From the NCBI RefSeq assembly GCF_900454495.1, contig NZ_UGSI01000001.1:2542001-2606000 (forward strand): a stretch of DNA of 64,000 nt, in the 5' to 3' direction. Below are positions 32,886 to 41,126 of this stretch, one piece after another (position 1 is the first letter of the stretch; each line of letters begins with the position of its first letter). The stretch comes from Paenibacillus macerans. GTDB taxonomy: Bacteria; Bacillota; Bacilli; Paenibacillales; Paenibacillaceae. The position numbers and the translations under genes were made by a program. Under the pieces are notes generated by a model. It was not told where the DNA came from. It did no database searches and saw only the letters and a program-made list of their open reading frames with translations.

Positions 32886-34091
32886 TTAGACTTCAACCGG
32901 CCAAGGCAGCGGGTTATGGAATTTGTTCCAATCCTGCTTCATTTCTTCTTCATTCAACAAGCAACGGGACAACCTTGCCTCAATATCTTTTTGATCCATA
33001 TTCATACCGATGAAGACCAGTTCGGTCATTCGATCTCCCCATGTATCATCCCAGCGTTCCAGAACTTCAGGTTCGCTGTCCAGCACTTCGCGCTGCTGAT
33101 CTTCCGGCAAAGCCGCGAGCCAATATCCGGCGGGACCAAACTGAATGGAAGGACCCGCCTGACTTAACGATGCCGCCAGATCGCCGCGCGCCGCGATCCA
33201 TACCAGTCCTTTGGCGCGAACGACTTCTACGGGCCAATTGCTAAAAAAATAGCTGAGACGCTGGGGGTGGAATGGAATTCTGCTGCGGTACACAAAAGAC
33301 CCTATTCCGTATTCCTCGGTTTCCGGAGTGTGCTCTTCTTTCATAAGCTCCGAAATCCACCCGGAGGACATGCTCGTCTTTTCAAAATCAAACAAACCTG
33401 TGTTTAAAATTTCCTTGGGATCCACAACCCCATTCACAGTGCGAATGATTTTGGCCGTCGGTTGAAGCTTCCTCAAGACGGCTTCCAGCTTATCCAGTTC
33501 CTGCTCCTCTACCAAATCGCATTTGTTGAGCAGCAAAACATCGCAGGTCTCAATCTGATCAATCAAAAGATCTACAATATCCCTATAGTCGTTTTCTCCC
33601 ACTGCCTGATTCCGGTCAAGCAAGCTTTCCCCGGACGCAAAATCGTGCCAGAAGCGGTTGGCATCGACGACAGTAACCATCGTATCCAATCGGGCCAGGA
33701 CAGTTAAATCGATGTCCAAATCCGGATCGGCATAAGTAAAGGTTTGCGCCACCGGAATAGGCTCGCTGATTCCCGACGATTCAATCAGGATATAATCAAA
33801 GCGCCCCTCACCGGCCAGCTTCTGCACCTCGCGCAGCAAATCGTCCCGAAGCGTGCAGCAGATGCAGCCATTGGACATCTCCACCAGTTTTTCTTCCGTT
33901 CTGGATAATGCATTCCCCGATTTTACGAGATTGGCGTCCACATTCACTTCGCTCATGTCATTGACAATGACGGCTACCTTCAATCCGTCCCTGTTATGCA
34001 AAACATGATTCAACAAGGTCGTTTTCCCGGACCCCAGATAACCGCTCAAAACCGTTATCGGTATTTTCTTCGTTGCCTGCTGCGCTAACAT
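32886..34091 (-). CDS. COG0523 GTPase, YciC/ZagA-like
   Basis: 401 aa, the long form of the family. Walker A GYLGSGKTTLL, CxCC in SNGCICCTLRDD, LIESSGISEPIP, guanine motif LLNKCDLV, and a C-terminal CobW_C domain (about 275-390). B. subtilis YciC/ZagA has the same size and delivers zinc to FolE early in starvation. ATG 34091 follows AGGAG by about nine bases. It is the second gene after zinc-independent rpmG, downstream of Zur box G. Confidence 0.94.
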   Translation of the reverse strand: MLAQQATKKIPITVLSGYLGSGKTTLLNHVLHNRDGLKVAVIVNDMSEVNVDANLVKSGNALSRTEEKLVEMSNGCICCTLRDDLLREVQKLAGEGRFDYILIESSGISEPIPVAQTFTYADPDLDIDLTVLARLDTMVTVVDANRFWHDFASGESLLDRNQAVGENDYRDIVDLLIDQIETCDVLLLNKCDLVEEQELDKLEAVLRKLQPTAKIIRTVNGVVDPKEILNTGLFDFEKTSMSSGWISELMKEEHTPETEEYGIGSFVYRSRIPFHPQRLSYFFSNWPVEVVRAKGLVWIAARGDLAASLSQAGPSIQFGPAGYWLAALPEDQQREVLDSEPEVLERWDDTWGDRMTELVFIGMNMDQKDIEARLSRCLLNEEEMKQDWNKFHNPLPWPVEV

Positions 34092-34112
34092 AACCCGATC
34101 TCCTCTCATCCA

Positions 34113-34262
34113 TTAACGCGTTTCGCGGTGCAGCGTGTATTTTTTGAGCCGAGGGCAGTATTTGCGCAATTCCATGCGTTCGGGATGCGTCTTCTTATTT
34201 TTGGTGGTCGTGTAATTGCGATCTCCCGTCTCGGTGCACGCCAAGGTAATCACAACCCTCAT
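34113..34262 (-). CDS. rpmG: 50S ribosomal protein L33, cysteine-poor zinc-independent form
   Basis: 49 aa: MRVVITLACTETGDRNYTTT start, ending KKYTLHRETR. Zinc-binding L33 has two CxxC pairs; here each pair has lost one cysteine (ACTET and YCPRL), so only C9 and C37 remain and zinc cannot be bound as usual. Such C-minus copies replace the zinc form when Zur is off. AAAAGGAG lies ten bases before ATG. Together with the S14 paralogue this gives a ribosome-based zinc-saving response. Confidence 0.93.
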   Translation of the reverse strand: MRVVITLACTETGDRNYTTTKNKKTHPERMELRKYCPRLKKYTLHRETR

Positions 34263-34279
34263 TTTAAAACATCTCCTTT

Positions 34280-34333
34280 TATTCGTAATCATTACGATTT
34301 AATTATTTTACTCTCCCTTCCCCTTCCTGTCAA
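34280..34333 (-). promoter_or_regulatory. rpmG-COG0523 promoter with Zur box G
   Basis: TTGACA (34328-34333) and TAAAAT (34305-34310) are 17 bp apart on the minus strand; Zur box G (TCGTAATCATTACGA core, 34280-34300) follows the -10 directly. Confidence 0.92.
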
Positions 34334-34402
34334 TCACTCCGATGGTGTCCGTCATTTCATATGTATGCGAGCCAAAAATAAAGAAAGGAGCTGCCCTAAA
34401 GG

Positions 34403-35206
34403 TCAAGGGCGCGCTCTTTGACTCGGATGCGTTATGAGCATTGAATCGAGCAATTTCAGCGCGGCGGGATGCGAGAGGTTCTTGACGAAGTCGACGGAAG
34501 ACTCGTCCACAATCCGGCCTTCGTGCATAACCAGCAGCCGGTCGGCAAAAGCACAAGCTGCCTTCATATCATGGGTAATAAACAAGTAGGACATATTCAA
34601 TTTCCGCTGCAGCTCTTTCAGCAATGCGAGGACTTCGTACTGCGTGATAGCATCTAAACTGCTTGTCGCTTCGTCCAAAACAATCAGCTTTGGCCGCACA
34701 GCGATTGCCCTGGCTATCGCCAGCCGCTGCTGCTCTCCGCCGCTGAACTGATGCGGGTAACGGTCCGCGGACGACGGATCAAGTCCTACCCTCGCCAGCA
34801 GCTCACCTGCACACTCCCTATACGCCTGCTTCCCCATTTTCTCGTAGTTATACAGCGGTTCGAGCACGATGTCTCCTGCCTTCATCCTGGGATTTAGCGC
34901 GGCGGAACTGTTTTGAAAAACCGCGTGCATAAACTTTCGAAGCGGTTGGCGCTCGCGGGACGTCATGCAATGCCAATTTTGTCCCATGAACCGCACCGCG
35001 CCCGAGTCAGGCCGCTCCAGTCCCAGAATAAGCTGGCCCAGGGTGCTTTTCCCCGACCCTGATTCCCCCACCAAAGCAACGCATTCCCGCTCTCCGATCC
35101 GCAGCGAAACCCGATCAAGCGCGAGGTAGAGGTCTTTTCTCCCTCGCCAGCCCCCGATCTTCGCGGGAAATGTTTTGGTAACCTCATCTAGTTCCAGCAG
35201 GATCAT
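34403..35206 (-). CDS. oligopeptide/nickel-type ABC ATPase (DppF/NikE-like)
   Basis: 267 aa. Walker A GESGSGKSTLG, Q-loop, signature FSGGEQQRLAIARAIAV, Walker B LIVLDEATSSLD and switch His FITHDM. ATG 35206 follows GGAG by nine bases; the gene overlaps the upstream ATPase gene by 23 bp. With the second ATPase it powers the Nik/Dpp-type importer. It is the last gene of the operon controlled by Zur box H. Confidence 0.9.
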   Translation of the reverse strand: MILLELDEVTKTFPAKIGGWRGRKDLYLALDRVSLRIGERECVALVGESGSGKSTLGQLILGLERPDSGAVRFMGQNWHCMTSRERQPLRKFMHAVFQNSSAALNPRMKAGDIVLEPLYNYEKMGKQAYRECAGELLARVGLDPSSADRYPHQFSGGEQQRLAIARAIAVRPKLIVLDEATSSLDAITQYEVLALLKELQRKLNMSYLFITHDMKAACAFADRLLVMHEGRIVDESSVDFVKNLSHPAALKLLDSMLITHPSQRARP

Positions 35207-36056
35207 GAGCAACATCTCCTACAGTCGGATATAGCGTGTCCGAATTCAACGGAAAGCTTAGGCGGGCACTTAAAAGACGGCGGGTATAAGGATGCTCGGG
35301 AGCATCAAACAATCGGGCGCAGGGCGCGGTTTCCACCACCCTACCGCTTCGCATCACCACGACCGTGTCCGCCATTTCGGCGATCACGTCCAGGTCGTGG
35401 GTGACGAGCAAAACCGCGGCCCCGGTCTCCCGCTGCGCCTGTTTCAGCTCCTGCAAAACGGATTTCCGGTTGCAGGCGTCCAGCGCGGTGGTCGGTTCAT
35501 CCGCAACGATCAGATCCGGATTCAAGGCCAGAGCCATGCCGATCATCACCCGCTGCAGCATGCCTCCGCTTAACTGAAACGGATATTGCTTGATTAAGTC
35601 CATCGGACGCGGCAGCCGGACTCTGTTCAGAGACGCTACCGCCAAATCGGTTGCCTCCTTCTTGCTGACGCCAAGATGAAGGCAAAACGTTTCCGTCAAA
35701 TGAGCTCCAATCGTGCGCAGAGGATTAAACGACGCTATGGGATTCTGCATAATCATCGCCATTTTACTGCCTCGCAGCGAACGAAACTGTCGCGGGGTCA
35801 ACCTCCCCAGAGCATTGCCTCTGAACCGGATCTCGCCCTCGCTTATCCGGAACCCCGAAGGTAGCAGGCCCATCACGGCCCGGCACAACATCGTTTTGCC
35901 GCTGCCGCTCTCGCCTACAACGCCCAGAACCCCATGCGGAGGAAGCGACAGGCAGATATTTTCCAATACGCGATGTTGACTCCGCTGATGGCTAACCGTG
36001 ACATGATCCAAGTCCAACAAGGCAGCATTGCTTGCAAATTCCGTCCGCATCTTCAC
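35184..36056 (-). CDS. oligopeptide/nickel-type ABC ATPase (DppD/NikD-like)
   Basis: 290 aa. Walker A GESGSGKTMLC, signature LSGGMLQRVMIGMAL, Walker B LIVADEPTTALD, switch LLVTHDLDV. The C-terminal HPYTRRLLSA motif is typical of the peptide/nickel ATPase family. Its start overlaps the permease stop by four bases. Forms a heterodimer with the product of the following gene. Confidence 0.9.
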   Translation of the reverse strand: MKMRTEFASNAALLDLDHVTVSHQRSQHRVLENICLSLPPHGVLGVVGESGSGKTMLCRAVMGLLPSGFRISEGEIRFRGNALGRLTPRQFRSLRGSKMAMIMQNPIASFNPLRTIGAHLTETFCLHLGVSKKEATDLAVASLNRVRLPRPMDLIKQYPFQLSGGMLQRVMIGMALALNPDLIVADEPTTALDACNRKSVLQELKQAQRETGAAVLLVTHDLDVIAEMADTVVVMRSGRVVETAPCARLFDAPEHPYTRRLLSARLSFPLNSDTLYPTVGDVAHDPAGTR

Positions 36057-36916
36057 CGCCCCCTGGGGTCGAACCAGGCTCGAAGCCCATCCCCGATCAA
36101 ATTAAAGGCAATGACCGTAAGCAAAATGGCTATTCCGGGATACACCATAAGCCAAGGGTACTGCCAAATATAAGACTTGCTTTCATTTAACATCATCCCC
36201 CACTCCGCTTCCGGCGCCTGAACCCCCAGCCCGAGGAACGTAAGACCTGTCATGTCCAGCACGACGCCTCCCGTTTCCAGGAATTGGAGCACGGCCACGG
36301 GAATGGCCACCTGCGGTATCAAATGCCTCCGCACCAATTTCCAGCCTGTGGTCCCCGATACGATCGCCGCCCGCACATAATCGCCGGTTTTCAAAGACAG
36401 AACCAAACTGCGGACAAATCGGGCATAGGCAATCCACTGCGAAAAGATCAGGGCCAGCAATAAATTGACAAATCCGGGGCCCATGACTCCGACAAGCGCA
36501 AAAGCCAGGACAAGGGTCGGAAACGCCAGCAGCAGATCGCAGCAGCGCATAAACAACCGATCAAGGAGGCCGCCTTTCCAGGCAAAGAAAGCCCCCGTAA
36601 CCGTACCTGTGACAACGCTGCACACCATAACGGCGACAGCTCCCCCCAGGGAATATCGAATGGCCATCAAGAGCCTGGATAGGATGCACCTGCCCAGATG
36701 GTCCGTTCCAAAGGGATATTCCCAGGAAGGCGGGCTGAATTGGACGGCCAGAGCGACCAGGTCCGGATCGTTCGGCACGATCCAGGGGGCCAGCGCCCCG
36801 GCCGTGCCGAGCAGCAGCAAGAAGACAAGCGCGGCTCCCGCAAGCCGCATATCCCCGCTTTGGATCAGACGAGCTCCGGAGGACGAAGCGTTCATCTTCG
36901 ACGGATTCAGCCTCAT
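36053..36916 (-). CDS. nickel/peptide-type ABC permease (NikC/DppC-like)
   Basis: 287 aa with an N-terminal cytosolic segment, about six transmembrane helices, the motif YPFGTDHLGRCILSRLL and the EAA loop region EAEWGMMLNE. ATG 36916 overlaps the upstream permease stop by four bases (ATGA); a longer upstream frame is not family-like. Heterodimeric partner of the NikB-like permease. Confidence 0.92.
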   Translation of the reverse strand: MRLNPSKMNASSSGARLIQSGDMRLAGAALVFLLLLGTAGALAPWIVPNDPDLVALAVQFSPPSWEYPFGTDHLGRCILSRLLMAIRYSLGGAVAVMVCSVVTGTVTGAFFAWKGGLLDRLFMRCCDLLLAFPTLVLAFALVGVMGPGFVNLLLALIFSQWIAYARFVRSLVLSLKTGDYVRAAIVSGTTGWKLVRRHLIPQVAIPVAVLQFLETGGVVLDMTGLTFLGLGVQAPEAEWGMMLNESKSYIWQYPWLMVYPGIAILLTVIAFNLIGDGLRAWFDPRGR

Positions 36917-37854
36917 GTCTTCCCCTCTCCATACTCCGCTCTGGGATCGAGCAGCCGCTGTATTCCGTCCGCAACCAGATTCACCGTTACATATACAACC
37001 GCCATCAGCCATACGTAGCATTGGATCACCGGATAGTCACGGTTCAGGATCGATTCCATCAAATATCGGCCCATGCCGGGCCAACCAAACACCTGCTCGA
37101 CGATCACCGTCCCGCCGAGCATATTCCCGATGCCGAGTCCCAGAACGGTAACAATCGGCGCCAGAGCGTTCCGCAGCACATGACGGACCAAAATGAAGCC
37201 TTCGCCCAGCCCCCTGAATCGGCCAAACAACACAAAGGTCTCCCGCATCTGTTCCAGCATTTGGCTGCGGAGCAGCCGAGCCACCACCGCTATCTGGGGC
37301 AATGCCAGCGTGAGCGACGGCAGAATGAGATGCGCTAAGCCCGCCTTGCCCTGAGACGGAAGCCAATCGAGCCTGAGCGAAAAGACATAAAGAAGCAAAA
37401 AACCGAGCCAAAAGCGCGGCATTGCCGCTCCTATGTACATGAAAACCGCAGCGACCCGATCCATCCAGCGGGTATGAAATCGTGAAGATAGAATGCCCAG
37501 CGGCACGCCGATCAAGACGGTTAACAGCAAGGCCGACAGGGCCAGCTGGAGGGTGGCCGGAAATTTGGCGGCGATCTCGTCCGCAATCGGCAGTTTGCTC
37601 ACATAGGAAGACCCGAAATCAAACGTGATCGTCCGGGAAAGCCATAGCCCATATTGGACGTAGAACGGCTCATCCATCCCCAATTCGGCTCGAACCTCCA
37701 CCACCGCCTCATCGGTCGCGGGCAAGTTCGACAGCCGCAGAATCACTTCCGCCGGCTCCACGGGCACCAGCCGGACCAGCAGAAAAGTCAGGAGGGACAC
37801 ACCCAGCAGCACAAACGGCAGTTCGGCCAGACGTCTGAAAATAAACCGTGTCAT
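36913..37854 (-). CDS. nickel/peptide-type ABC permease (NikB/DppB-like)
   Basis: 313 aa with six predicted membrane helices, the N-terminal pattern RRLAELPFVLLGVSLLTFLL and the EAA loop with NALAPIVTVLGLGIGNMLGG. It starts 12 bp after the binding-protein gene. The family imports Ni2+ chelates, opines or peptides. Confidence 0.92.
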   Translation of the reverse strand: MTRFIFRRLAELPFVLLGVSLLTFLLVRLVPVEPAEVILRLSNLPATDEAVVEVRAELGMDEPFYVQYGLWLSRTITFDFGSSYVSKLPIADEIAAKFPATLQLALSALLLTVLIGVPLGILSSRFHTRWMDRVAAVFMYIGAAMPRFWLGFLLLYVFSLRLDWLPSQGKAGLAHLILPSLTLALPQIAVVARLLRSQMLEQMRETFVLFGRFRGLGEGFILVRHVLRNALAPIVTVLGLGIGNMLGGTVIVEQVFGWPGMGRYLMESILNRDYPVIQCYVWLMAVVYVTVNLVADGIQRLLDPRAEYGEGKT

Positions 37855-37866
37855 CCGCCCACCCGC

Positions 37867-39477
37867 TTATGGAGCAACGTCGATCGTTTCCAACGGGAAG
37901 CGGTATTTGGACGCCGTCGGCGCGACGCCGGTCAACTGCGGTTGATAGACCGCCGCGTTGGCTTCGTACGAAATCGGATAAATGACTGCCTGCTCATGAA
38001 TGCGGGACAGCAGCTCGGCGTAGAGACGGCTGCGTTCTTCGTCGTTCTTGCTGATCAGCGCCTTTTGTACGATGCCGTCCATTTCAGCTTTTTCCGGCAG
38101 GCCGGAAAAAGCCTCGTACAATCCGTCCATCGTCGGCGTCGCGATGACCGTTGCAAAGTTGTGCGGATCGTTGGGCGTTCCGTAACTGGACCAAAAGTTC
38201 ATATTTGCTTCGCCGTTTCGCAGCATTTGCAGCCCCAGCATTACTTCGGCTCCCTGGAGATCGAGCTTGATGCCGATTTTGGCCAAATCGCCTTGGATGA
38301 CTTCCGCCATCTGCTTCTGCACAGCTTCCGTCTCGATGTAAACAAACTTCAGCTTGAGCGGGCGGCCTTGCTTCATCCGTATGCCGGAACCGGGGTCAAG
38401 CTTCCACCCCGCCTCATCCAGCAGTTGCCGGGCCTTGCCGGGATCGTAATCGATCGGCTTCAGATCGAGATCCGCATATGGAACGTTGCGCCCGAGCGCC
38501 GTATCCGCCTTGAGCTCCGTTCCTTTGGTGATGTTTTGCAGCAGCGCGTCTTTGTCGATGCCGTACTGGATCGCCCGCCGCACCGCCAGCTCGGAGGTGC
38601 CGTCCATCTGCGTATTCATAATGATGCCGCGGGTGTTGAGTCCCTCCGACAGCGCGACGCCGTATTTCCCCGAGTCCTTCAAATATTGAAAGCTGTCGCG
38701 GCTGATCACGCCCTGGCCATAAATCAGGCCGATGTCGCCCTTCTCGAACGCCATGACGATCGATTCAGGATCGGGAATGATCTTCACCGTAATTTGCTCC
38801 AGGCGAGGCTTGTCGCCCCAATAATGCTCATTTCGCTCGAATATCGCGTATTCGTCTTTTTTATACTCCTTCAGCTTCCAGGGACCGGTACCGATCGGCC
38901 CCGCAATCGTTTCGGACGTTTTGCCGTCCTCCGGAAACCCCGCATCGGCCAGAAAGCGGAACGGACGCACAAAGGAAAGGTCCTGTAACACCGGATAATA
39001 GTAATCGGTCAAGCGCAAGCGGATCGTGTGCTCATCCACCTTGTTCACCTCGCCGATATGGCGAACGATCCCCATCCAGCTGTGCCGGTTTCGATTGGCC
39101 AGGATCGCCTCGAAATTTCGCACGGCATTGTCGGCATCAAAAGCGGAGCCGTCGGAATATCGAACCCCCTGCCGCAGATGAAACGTATAGGTCAAGCCGT
39201 CATCGGATATCTCCCAGCTTTCGGCAAGGGCGGGTTCGATTTCCCCGTTTGCGCCGTAAGAAACAAGCGAGTCGTACACCATCGACTGGGCGAACATCTC
39301 GCTGGGCGTGTACAGATGCGGATTCAGCGGGCCGACGTCCCGGGGCCACGCCATTGAGATCGCTTTAAGCGGCGTTTGGCTCTGTTCCGCGTTGGAGCAG
39401 GCTCCTAGCAGCGCCGCCAACAGCAGCACCGTCACGATTCGCACCAACAAGCCGGTTTTCATTTTAAGGTTCGTCAT
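37867..39477 (-). CDS. SBP_bac_5 solute-binding lipoprotein (NikA/CntA-like)
   Basis: 536 aa. Lipoprotein signal (lipobox LLGAC, C27) and the large three-domain binding fold of peptide/nickel carriers, with PLNPHLYTP and ALAESWEISDDGLTYTFHLR typical of the nickel/opine-metallophore branch. GGAG is eight bases before ATG 39477. A 168-bp MITE-like element separates it from the methyltransferase gene upstream. Zur control makes zinc in complex with a small chelator (as with CntA or staphylopine-type systems) a plausible cargo. The ligand is not proven. Confidence 0.9.
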   Translation of the reverse strand: MTNLKMKTGLLVRIVTVLLLAALLGACSNAEQSQTPLKAISMAWPRDVGPLNPHLYTPSEMFAQSMVYDSLVSYGANGEIEPALAESWEISDDGLTYTFHLRQGVRYSDGSAFDADNAVRNFEAILANRNRHSWMGIVRHIGEVNKVDEHTIRLRLTDYYYPVLQDLSFVRPFRFLADAGFPEDGKTSETIAGPIGTGPWKLKEYKKDEYAIFERNEHYWGDKPRLEQITVKIIPDPESIVMAFEKGDIGLIYGQGVISRDSFQYLKDSGKYGVALSEGLNTRGIIMNTQMDGTSELAVRRAIQYGIDKDALLQNITKGTELKADTALGRNVPYADLDLKPIDYDPGKARQLLDEAGWKLDPGSGIRMKQGRPLKLKFVYIETEAVQKQMAEVIQGDLAKIGIKLDLQGAEVMLGLQMLRNGEANMNFWSSYGTPNDPHNFATVIATPTMDGLYEAFSGLPEKAEMDGIVQKALISKNDEERSRLYAELLSRIHEQAVIYPISYEANAAVYQPQLTGVAPTASKYRFPLETIDVAP

Positions 39478-39508
39478 AAATAAATCTCCTCTATTTATTT
39501 AAGTACGA

Positions 39509-39676
39509 GTTCAAAAAGTCGGGTTTCCAGGACCGAGAAGGTTGGATGAAGCCAGGGACTGAGTAGCGGAGCGTAGGCAAACCTACGTGAGCAACGGAAG
39601 GCCCGGCTGAATTCAAGATTCGACGTCGATCCCGCTCCTTGAACCTACTTCGTCATGGGAAGACGACTCTTTGAAC
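39509..39676. mobile_element. MITE-like element with about 35-bp imperfect inverted ends
   Basis: The left end (GTTCAAAAAGTCG..CC..GAC..AGAAGGTT) and the reverse complement of the right end (GTTCAAAGAGTCG..CC..GAC..AGTAGGTT) match at roughly 26 of 35 positions. The 168-bp unit has no coding capacity. It separates the methyltransferase gene from the binding-protein gene within one Zur-controlled unit and could affect readthrough. Confidence 0.6.
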
Positions 39677-39681
39677 AACCT

Positions 39682-40371
39682 TTATAAAGGCGCCGTAAAA
39701 CGGAACAGATAGGCCTCTTCATATTCGTATTGAATGCGATCCCGCACGCTTTGGAAGAACCGCTCATTGGCGGACAGCGGAATGAACGTTTTCGGCGTCA
39801 GCCGAGTGATGCCCGCCGTGAAACCTTCCGCGAGGAAAGCCCCGGCAATATCGTCGAGCGAGTGAAGATTCATCGGAAGCTTGCCGCCGCTGTCGATTTT
39901 CTCGCGCATTTGGGGCAGGCTCGGGTTGTTGCTGTAATCGCTGTAGCTTGCGTAATATACGCCTCCAGGTTTGAGCGCTGCTTTGATTTTTTGGGCATGC
40001 TCCCGCAGATCGGAGATCAGATAGATAACCGCGGTGCTTACGGCCAGGTCAAAGCGCTGCCCCCATTGCTCCGGAGACGCCGTCGCTACATACGTAAGCG
40101 GCAAGTCCCCCTTCCGCTCATTGGCCACCCGGATCGATTCGATCCCCAGGTCCGTTCCGACGCCTTCCTTGAACGAATGGCGGGCGTATAGAAACCGCAG
40201 AAATCCGCCCTGATTGCACCCAAAATCCAAAACGGAGAAATCCCGCATCCCCTCCTTCTCCACTATGCGGTCCAGCACTTTCTCCCAAAAGGGGGCGTGA
40301 CTATCCTCCATTTGCTGTTCGCTCTCCGCCGGCGCATGCCACCACCGGTCATACAACGCTTCCTCTTTCAT
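39682..40371 (-). CDS. class I SAM-dependent methyltransferase heading the Nik-type operon
   Basis: 229 aa. Motif I SVLDFGCNQGGFLRFLYAR near residue 47, motif II GTDLGIES and motif IV FDLAVSTAVIYL; the N-terminus has RWWHAPAESEQQ. ATG 40371 follows AAAGGAG by eight bases. The gene is directly downstream of a Zur-box promoter and followed by the ABC genes. This repeats the layout of the FecBCDE-type operon, which is also headed by a methyltransferase, although the two enzymes are not close copies. Substrate unknown. Confidence 0.85.
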   Translation of the reverse strand: MKEEALYDRWWHAPAESEQQMEDSHAPFWEKVLDRIVEKEGMRDFSVLDFGCNQGGFLRFLYARHSFKEGVGTDLGIESIRVANERKGDLPLTYVATASPEQWGQRFDLAVSTAVIYLISDLREHAQKIKAALKPGGVYYASYSDYSNNPSLPQMREKIDSGGKLPMNLHSLDDIAGAFLAEGFTAGITRLTPKTFIPLSANERFFQSVRDRIQYEYEEAYLFRFTAPL

Positions 40372-40407
40372 ATAGCTGACTCCTTTCAAATATGATATCC
40401 AGATTAT

Positions 40408-40460
40408 TAATCGTAATTATTACGTTTAAGAAGTTTACCAACATATTTCCATGATGTCAA
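40408..40460 (-). promoter_or_regulatory. promoter with Zur box H, upstream of the methyltransferase-Nik operon
   Basis: TTGACA (40455-40460) and TAAACT (40432-40437) are 17 bp apart on the minus strand; Zur box H (TCGTAATTATTACGTTTA core, 40408-40428) follows. A further dyad GTCAATT-ca-AATTGAC (40456-40471) overlaps the -35 and might bind another regulator. Confidence 0.9.
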
Positions 40461-40509
40461 TTCAAATTGACTACGAGACATTTCACGCTCTTTTAAAAGC
40501 AAAAAAAAA

Positions 40510-40539
40510 GCAGCCCGTTCTCAATAAGAGTCCAGCTGC
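40510..40539 (-). terminator. terminator after the MarR remnant
   Basis: Imperfect GCAGC...GCTGC hairpin with inner CTC/GAG pairing; the minus strand continues with a run of nine T residues. Confidence 0.55.
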
Positions 40540-40566
40540 CCGTGGTGTCATTTTCATGATTAAAAT

Positions 40567-40825
40567 TTATTCCGGCTTCATATCTATACCCTGTTTCTTT
40601 ATTTCCGCATCCAAATGCCTGCTATACTTTTCCATAAATCCAAGCATACTGTCAAATTGTTTCTCGGTTTCCTGCTCAAATACGGCTTTATCCCGCGCAT
40701 TCGATGCAATGCACTTCAGAAGGCTTATAACCCTTAAGACTGTCTTCCATCTTGAACTTATTAAGGTAAACCATCTTGTTGAATAAGTCCCTGAAACCCA
40801 CTATGACCTGTTCTTCTTTGTTCAT
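40567..40825 (-). pseudogene. MarR-family regulator with internal deletion
   Basis: ATG 40825 (GGGAGG upstream) opens MNKEEQVIVGFRDLFNKMVY and continues to PSEVHCIECAG, a MarR N-terminus. After a frame change the end of the same family is readable: RDKAVFEQETEKQFDSMLGF and MEKYSRHLDAEIKKQGIDMK, stop at 40567. The DNA-binding winged helix between them is missing, so the gene is dead. It lies between the Zur island and the conjugative-element junction. Confidence 0.78.
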
Positions 40826-40920
40826 GGCCTGTCCTCCCACCCGTTGGTGCATTAACAATATTAAAATAATGGCAGTCCTACTCCTACCCCGAAATTTATA
40901 AATTCCATAATGTTAAAAAA

Positions 40921-40956
40921 GGTTTCGGATCTGCACAGAAGAGCAGATCTGAAACC
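40921..40956 (-). terminator. terminator of the disrupted tRNA-Leu gene
   Basis: A 14-bp stem (GGTTTCGGATCTGC with GCAGATCTGAAACC, one wobble) with a T-run on the minus strand, 19 bp beyond the tRNA 3' end. Its survival on the left side shows that the conjugative element entered upstream of it. Confidence 0.8.
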
Positions 40957-40974
40957 TGTTGTTGAAGGGATTGA

Positions 40975-41035
<61 letters not shown>

Positions 41036-41078
41036 GCGATTCGGAACTAAGCGGAATATAAGTCAATGGAACGGAATT

Positions 41079-41126
41079 AAAAAACCGTCAAAAGCCTTGT
41101 GAAATCGGGGTTTTTGGCGGTTTTTT
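41079..41126. terminator. hairpin near the left end of the element
   Basis: AAAACCGTCAAAAGCC can pair with GGTTTTTGGCGGTTTT around an 11-base loop, flanked by A- and T-runs. It may insulate element genes from outside transcription. The 150 bp from here to parA otherwise show no gene. Confidence 0.5.

Noticed and set aside
37654..38988. 444-codon plus-strand frame opposite the NikA-like gene
   Set aside because: Antisense shadow with His/Arg/Gln-rich composition typical of a reversed GC-rich gene; the minus-strand product is an evident solute-binding protein.
40451..40786. Plus-strand frame of 111 codons
   Set aside because: Antisense to the MarR remnant; no ribosome binding site and no conserved pattern.
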